DNA of 44,069 nt, from NCBI GenBank assembly GCA_937973565.1, contig CALJKQ010000117.1:1-44069 (forward strand), read 5' to 3'. This document shows, in pieces, positions 39,643 to 44,069 of this stretch. A model generated the notes under the pieces. The model did no database searches, was not told where the DNA came from, and saw only the letters and a program-made list of their open reading frames with translations. The first letter of the stretch is position 1. Each line of letters begins with the position of its first letter. This stretch comes from an uncultured Saprospiraceae bacterium (GTDB taxonomy: Bacteria > Bacteroidota > Bacteroidia > Chitinophagales > Saprospiraceae). The position numbers and the translations under genes are program-made.

Positions 39643-40887
39643 CTAAATCCCCTTGATTCGGTTCCATAAAACAGACATCATCTCCCTCTCTTTGCCTTTG
39701 GGAGGCCGACCGGCATCGCCATCCAGACGGTATTTGCCCTTTACATCTTTGACGAGGACAAATTTAAAGATAAAATCATCTTCGGTAATTCCTGCTTTCA
39801 TGGCATTGTAAACGCCATACCGCATATCATTGAATTGCAATTTGCCGTCTGCTCTTTGCAATACGCTGTAATAATCCTTGCTAAACCACTTTAAAATGGT
39901 CAAAGTACTATCGTTTTCTACATGGGGACCCAGCAAATGATGCTGTTTGGGAATGCGCACCAGCTTAAATTTTTTCTCTTTATCAAAATGCGAATAGGAG
40001 CCCTGGAAATAAGCCGAATCTGTTTCAGCAGTAGCCGACCACAATACGTTGTTGAGTATGGTGGGATTGCTCATGTATCTGTTCGCTACAATGCCTTCCT
40101 GCTTCAGTGTGTTTTCAAAAATCTGGTCGATGTAATATTTGTTGACGAAGGTTAGCGCCATGTAACCTATACTGAAAGCGATCATGATGCGGGTAAGTCG
40201 GGCCCTCATAGCACTCTCCCGATGGTAAAGTGACACGGCTATCAACAAAATACCAAAAGGCACAGTATAGCCGGGATCTGCTACTGCCACATTGTTCCAG
40301 GCTACGCGCGTATGGTCAAAAGGCGCCCAAAGCTGTGTGCCGTAAACCGTAAAACAATCCAAAATGGGGTGGGTGAAAATGGTCCAGAAAAAGAAGTTGT
40401 ACCACGCCCAATAGCCTTCTTTTATATTGATGGGAGTCTCCACAAGGCCATAATATTTCCAGGTGCGGTAAACCACATAAATACCAAATGCCATCAATGC
40501 ACCTCCGATCAGGGCCAGTGCCATGCTGCCTACTCCAAAGATGTAAAAGAGAGAAGTGAGGCCACCAAAAAAACTGATTACCGCCAGACTGCCCAGCAAA
40601 GCCGAGAGTCGACGGATGCCTTTTTTTGTATACAAATTCGAATCGTAATACCGTTTGACAAGCCAGGCTATGATAAACGAAAATACGATGGCAAAAAACA
40701 AGGAATGGGTAATTCCCCTGTGTGCTACCAAGCCCTGTAAGGGGGTAAGCCAAAGATTGGAAATTACATCGAGATCGGGAATGGTTCCGGCTATTGCCCC
40801 CCACAACATGGCTCTGTTACCAATGCGTTTACCCAAACAGGCCTCCCCAACGGCGGCCCCTAAAATGATTTGGGTCAGTGAATCCAT
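39643..40887 (-). CDS. YdjM-type membrane-bound metal-dependent hydrolase family protein
   Basis: The 414-residue product belongs to the YdjM/LexA-binding inner-membrane hydrolase family (PF04307). The N-terminal signature MDSLTQIILGAAVGEACLGKRIGNRAMLWGAIAGTIPDLDV is seen in pieces, followed by VAHRGITHSLFFAI, whose histidines are likely metal ligands, and FFFWTIFTHPILDCFTVYGTQLWAPF. Five to six membrane helices occupy residues 1-265; the last 150 residues are a soluble domain. The E. coli member is SOS-regulated but the reaction is unknown. It is 26 bases downstream of rnc and probably cotranscribed with fabF-rnc. Confidence 0.9.
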   Translation of the reverse strand: MDSLTQIILGAAVGEACLGKRIGNRAMLWGAIAGTIPDLDVISNLWLTPLQGLVAHRGITHSLFFAIVFSFIIAWLVKRYYDSNLYTKKGIRRLSALLGSLAVISFFGGLTSLFYIFGVGSMALALIGGALMAFGIYVVYRTWKYYGLVETPINIKEGYWAWYNFFFWTIFTHPILDCFTVYGTQLWAPFDHTRVAWNNVAVADPGYTVPFGILLIAVSLYHRESAMRARLTRIMIAFSIGYMALTFVNKYYIDQIFENTLKQEGIVANRYMSNPTILNNVLWSATAETDSAYFQGSYSHFDKEKKFKLVRIPKQHHLLGPHVENDSTLTILKWFSKDYYSVLQRADGKLQFNDMRYGVYNAMKAGITEDDFIFKFVLVKDVKGKYRLDGDAGRPPKGKEREMMSVLWNRIKGI

Positions 40888-40913
40888 GAATATAGGAAAG
40901 TAGGTTGCACGCG

Positions 40914-41630
40914 TTATATTTTGAGTTCTACGATGGCCAGCTCAGCCGCCTTTTGCTCGGCTGCTTTTTTATTGAAATCTTCTGCTTCTGATATCTTATC
41001 TCCATTGACCATTACAGCCATTCTAAAGAAGTCGCGTTTGTCGTTTTTAATCTTACTCATTTGCACAAACTCAACTTCATGACCGTTTTTTTGCGACCAT
41101 TCCAGGATGATGCTTTTGTGGTTGTCATTCTGTTGTTCCAGCGCATGTATATCGAGATATCTCATCAGGATCTGGCGAATGACATAAGCACTGGTTTTTT
41201 TGTATCCAAACTCGATGTACAAAGCGCCAACCATGGCTTCCAACGCATTGCCCAACATGGTGTTGCTCATCTTGCCCTGCGAATATTCAGAGAGAATGAG
41301 ATCAAGACCCATTTTGTCGGCAATTTCGTTGAGAGTTTGCCTTCTCACGATTTTAGACCGCATCTTGGTAAGAAAGCCCTCGTCTTTGCCGGGATATTTT
41401 TTAAACAGATACTCTGCCACAATGGTGCTCAAAATGGCATCACCGAGGTACTCCAGCCGCTCGTTGTTAAAACTCTTATTACTCTGATCCACATTCATGG
41501 ATCTGTGGTAAAATGCTTGCTTAAAGACGTTTAATCTCACCGGCGTAAAACCCAACAAGGGTTTGATCTTACGTGCAAAATCTTTTTCCGATGAAAAATA
41601 AAAATTATAAAAACGCCTCAGGGTGTCCAA
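40914..41630 (-). CDS. rnc: Ribonuclease III
   Basis: The 238-residue product is RNase III, which cuts double-stranded RNA in rRNA processing and gene control. The catalytic domain (about 1-155) has the signature N-N-E-R-L-E-Y-L-G-D-A, giving E57, E60 and D64, and GNALEAMVGALY with N128 and E131; many homologues have Asp where N128 stands. A double-stranded-RNA-binding domain follows (about 168-236). The gene starts with TTG at 41630, two bases after the fabF stop; no suitable ATG exists nearer, so translation is likely coupled to fabF. The order fabF-rnc is usual in Bacteroidota. Confidence 0.95.
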   Translation of the reverse strand: MDTLRRFYNFYFSSEKDFARKIKPLLGFTPVRLNVFKQAFYHRSMNVDQSNKSFNNERLEYLGDAILSTIVAEYLFKKYPGKDEGFLTKMRSKIVRRQTLNEIADKMGLDLILSEYSQGKMSNTMLGNALEAMVGALYIEFGYKKTSAYVIRQILMRYLDIHALEQQNDNHKSIILEWSQKNGHEVEFVQMSKIKNDKRDFFRMAVMVNGDKISEAEDFNKKAAEQKAAELAIVELKI

Positions 41631-41632
41631 AA

Positions 41633-42877
41633 CTAATCTACTTTTTTAATAATCACAGATGCATTATGTCCACCAAAACCAAAAGTATTGCTCAGTGCTG
41701 CCCTGACAGTTTTCTCCTGGGCTTGATTAAAAGTATAGTTGAGTTTTGGATCCATTTCCGGATCGTCGGTAAAATGATTGATCGTAGGGGGTATAAAACC
41801 ATCCCTCAAAGCTATGATACAAGCCAATGCCTCAATGGCGCCGGCAGCACCCAATAAGTGACCGGTCATCGATTTGGTAGAGCTGATATTGAGTTGATAA
41901 GCATGCTCCCCGAAAACATTGAGGATGGCCTTGCTTTCTGCAATATCACCTAAGGGCGTGGAAGTGCCATGAACATTAATATAATCAATGTCTTCCGGTG
42001 TCATTCCCGCATCTGCAAGGGCAAGTTTCATTACATTGGTAGCGCCCAAACCTTCCGGGTGGGGTGCGGTCATATGGTAAGCATCCGCTGTCATACCCAC
42101 CCCGGCAATTTCTGCTATGATGTTGGCACCTCTTTTTTTGGCGTGCTCATACTCCTCAAGAATCAAACAACCTGCACCCTCTCCCAGAACAAAACCATCC
42201 CTGTCTTTGTCAAAGGGTCTGCTTGCGGTGGTTGGGTCATCATTGCGCTCGCTCAAAGCTTTCATGGAAGAGAAACCTCCAATCCCTGCTTTGGTTACAG
42301 CTGCTTCTGAACCACCCGTGATCATCACATCGGCTCTGCCCATACGAATGTAATCAAAGGCATTGCCTATGGCATGGGTAGATGAAGCACATGCGGAAAC
42401 AGTGGCGTAGTTGATGCCTCTGAAGCCATATTTGATGGATATCAATCCCGGAGCAATGTCTGCAATCAATTTGGGTATCAGAAACGGTGAGTATTTGGGT
42501 TCTCCAACCACTTTGGCAGCTTCTTCAATGTCGTGTTCTATGGTTTCGAATCCACCGATACCACTTCCCCAAATAACGCCTGCTCTGTCAAAATCGATTT
42601 CCACTCCTTCGAGGCCGGCATTTTTCATGGCTTCTTCAGCCACTGCCATGGCATAATGGGTAAAGGGATCCATTCTTCTGATTTCTCTTTTGTGAATGAA
42701 CTTTTCAGCGTCAAAGTCCTTTACCTCGCAGGCAAATCTGGTCTTAAATAGGGTTGCGTCAAAGCGGGTAATGGGACCTGCTCCCGATCTTCCCTGACGC
42801 AAAGCTTCTGCATAGGCAGCTACGTCATTGCCAATGGGTGTCAAAGCCCCGATTCCTGTTACTACAACTCTTCTCAT
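41633..42877 (-). CDS. fabF: 3-oxoacyl-ACP synthase II
   Basis: The 414-residue product is a KAS II enzyme that elongates acyl-ACP with malonyl-ACP. The active site is C163 in TVSACASSTHAIG, H303 in INVHGTSTPLGD, and K335 and H340 in STKSMTGHLLGAAGA. It begins MRRVVVTGIGALTPIGND and ends SNTFGFGGHNASVI, all canonical. In many Bacteroidota acpP precedes fabF and rnc; here panC lies divergently at that place and acpP is not in the window. Its stop is followed after two bases by rnc. Confidence 0.97.
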   Translation of the reverse strand: MRRVVVTGIGALTPIGNDVAAYAEALRQGRSGAGPITRFDATLFKTRFACEVKDFDAEKFIHKREIRRMDPFTHYAMAVAEEAMKNAGLEGVEIDFDRAGVIWGSGIGGFETIEHDIEEAAKVVGEPKYSPFLIPKLIADIAPGLISIKYGFRGINYATVSACASSTHAIGNAFDYIRMGRADVMITGGSEAAVTKAGIGGFSSMKALSERNDDPTTASRPFDKDRDGFVLGEGAGCLILEEYEHAKKRGANIIAEIAGVGMTADAYHMTAPHPEGLGATNVMKLALADAGMTPEDIDYINVHGTSTPLGDIAESKAILNVFGEHAYQLNISSTKSMTGHLLGAAGAIEALACIIALRDGFIPPTINHFTDDPEMDPKLNYTFNQAQEKTVRAALSNTFGFGGHNASVIIKKVD

Positions 42878-42944
42878 TTTATTATTAGACGGTTGATCCG
42901 GTATGCAAATTTCTCATTTTTTTCCGAAACTTTAAAATTTGGCC

Positions 42945-42952
42945 TACTTTCG
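42945..42952 (+). promoter_or_regulatory. Possible -7 box TACTTTCG (panC)
   Basis: TACTTTCG differs at one conserved base from TAnnTTTG and lies 54 bases before the ATG at 43007, with a T-run about 20 bases upstream. Confidence 0.3.
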
Positions 42953-43006
42953 CCGTCACAGTAAAACTTTGGATATCCAAATCGTTAATTGTCAAAGCCA
43001 TACTAC

Positions 43007-43861
43007 ATGAAAGTTGTAAAAACCAACAAGGCATTGGAAAAAGCCCTGGCACAATTCCGAAAACAAGGCTCAACCATTGGCTTTGTACCCACCATGGGAG
43101 CCCTGCACGAGGGTCACTTAAGCCTTATCAGACAAGCTCTCAAAAAAAATGATGTGGTGGTATGCAGCATTTTCGTGAATCCCACCCAGTTTAACAATGC
43201 AACAGATTTGGCAAAATACCCAAGGACCCCTCAAAAAGACAGGGTTATGCTGGAAAAAGCAGGATGTACCATACTTTATGCCCCCTCCGTTGAGGAGGTA
43301 TATCCCGAAAATCTGGAAACAGCGGTTAATTTTTCCTTTAAAGGTCTTGATAAAATGATGGAAGGAAAATTTCGTCCGGGCCACTTCAAAGGCATGGCAC
43401 AGGTGGTAAAACGCCTGCTCGATCTCGTCCAGCCCGATGATTTATACATGGGACAAAAGGATTTCCAACAATTTACCATCGTTGCCCACATGCTCAAAAC
43501 CCTCAAAATGAAGACAAAGCTGGTGGTTTGTCCCATCCTCAGGGAAGAAAACGGCCTGGCTATGAGCTCTCGCAACGAAAGACTCAGACCAGATTTAAGA
43601 TCCCGGGCAGCCCTGATTTACAAGACTTTAAAGGCTGCTAAATCCAAACTTAAAACCATGGACCTGAGAGAAATCGAAAAATGGGCCTTGCAAAAAATGA
43701 GGGTTCCCGATTTTACTCCTGAATATTTTTCCATCGTGGATGGTCATACATTAAAACCCGTGGATCACCCGGCAGATCATGATTATATCGTCGCCTGCAC
43801 CGCCGTCTGGGCCGGAGATGTTCGTCTGATCGATAATATGATATACAAAAAGCCCAAATAA
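43007..43861 (+). CDS. panC: Pantothenate synthetase
   Basis: The 284-residue product joins pantoate and beta-alanine with ATP to make pantothenate, the coenzyme A precursor. Seen marks are FVPTMGALHEGHLSLIRQAL (ATP site with the HIGH-like H-E-G-H), VCSIFVNPTQFNNATDL, RPGHFKGMAQVVKRLL, MGQKDFQQFTIV and the KMSKS-like LAMSSRNERL. I use the ATG 43007; an in-frame TTG at 42989 would only add six residues. It is divergent from fabF and stands alone; panB and panD are not in the window. Its downstream side is a repeat array, with no terminator seen. Confidence 0.96.
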   Translation: MKVVKTNKALEKALAQFRKQGSTIGFVPTMGALHEGHLSLIRQALKKNDVVVCSIFVNPTQFNNATDLAKYPRTPQKDRVMLEKAGCTILYAPSVEEVYPENLETAVNFSFKGLDKMMEGKFRPGHFKGMAQVVKRLLDLVQPDDLYMGQKDFQQFTIVAHMLKTLKMKTKLVVCPILREENGLAMSSRNERLRPDLRSRAALIYKTLKAAKSKLKTMDLREIEKWALQKMRVPDFTPEYFSIVDGHTLKPVDHPADHDYIVACTAVWAGDVRLIDNMIYKKPK

Positions 43862-43865
43862 TTTC

Positions 43866-44060
43866 AACTTTCGGCTAACCGCTGTCCGCCAACCGCTGTC
43901 CGCTGTCCGCTGTCCGCCGTAAGCGGTGAGTGGTATGCCGAGAGCGGTTGGCAGTGAGCGGTAATCGGCAAGCGGTAATCGACAAGCGGTTGGCGGTGAG
44001 CGGTATGCCGTGAGCGGTTGGCGGTGAGCGGTGAGCCATTAGCCGTTAGCCGTTATCGGA
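43866..44060. repeat. Degenerate GCGGT/CCGCT short-word repeat after panC
   Basis: The region from 43870 is made of CCGCTGTCCG words on the left (to about 43919) and AGCGGT words (GAGCGGTTGGC, AAGCGGTAATCG, GAGCGGTATGCCG) on the right (to about 44035), then TTAGCCG words. Left and right words are complementary, so a large imperfect hairpin centred near 43920 is possible. No gene is seen, and the array continues to the end of the window. Confidence 0.7.
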
Positions 44061-44069
44061 ATATTATTT

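Overview
The window looks like a chromosomal segment of a Bacteroidota bacterium, most likely from the Saprospiria/Chitinophagia side of the phylum. The evidence is the gene families (DUF1800 with DUF1501, paired OmpH chaperones, fabF next to rnc, proteins ending in type IX secretion sorting-like domains, a large Ig/PKD-repeat surface protein) and the recurring -7 promoter box TAnnTTTG, seen upstream of many genes. Base composition is moderate and coding density is high. No rRNA, tRNA, phage, insertion sequence or CRISPR array was recognised.

Layout, left to right. Positions 1-6,700 (+ strand) hold the end of a HigB-type toxin with its HigA antitoxin, a beta-propeller lipoprotein, a small two-helix membrane protein resembling a K+ channel pore, a beta-lactamase-fold hydrolase with a TPR tail, a decayed HxlR-type regulator on the opposite strand, and two secreted proteins of unknown role. 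Positions 7,000-16,400 (- strand) carry a GH29 alpha-L-fucosidase, a YdeI-like protein, the potassium importer Kup preceded by a KdpD/KdpE-like two-component pair, a VOC protein, a DUF1295 membrane protein, and small proteins including a TfoX-like one. Positions 16,470-22,590 are one compact - strand gene set: tail-fibre-like protein, DUF1800, DUF1501 and a PA14/discoidin surface protein. Positions 23,092-29,026 (+ strand) carry a secreted protein with a C-terminal sorting domain and a 1,487-residue repeat protein with five exact-length 222-bp repeats. After a run of degenerate short-word repeats come DinB, GNAT and methyltransferase genes, then divergent gltX with a 58-codon gene overlapping its stop. 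From 33,200 to the end are mostly housekeeping genes: endonuclease I, two OmpH proteins, an O-antigen ligase, RlmD, ribosomal proteins S6/S18/L9, a YdjM-like membrane protein, RNase III, FabF and a divergent panC.

The most unusual feature is a dispersed intergenic repeat family (6,838-6,944; 14,529-14,640; 14,641-14,733 inverted; 14,824-14,937). Each copy is a chain of short hairpins joined by conserved linkers. The stems differ between copies but mostly keep pairing through compensatory changes, which indicates selection on structure. Two copies face each other as an inverted pair, as in REPIN-type elements. Three other kinds of degenerate short-word repeat fill intergenic spaces (29,155-29,591; 29,613-29,688; 43,866-44,060).

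Functional themes: cell-surface and secreted proteins (propeller, DUF1800/DUF1501/PA14 operon, repeat adhesin, endonuclease, OmpH chaperones, O-antigen ligase), potassium homeostasis (HK/RR/Kup, channel-like protein), and core translation, fatty-acid and pantothenate metabolism. All functions are inferred from the sequence alone by family recognition; no searches were run.
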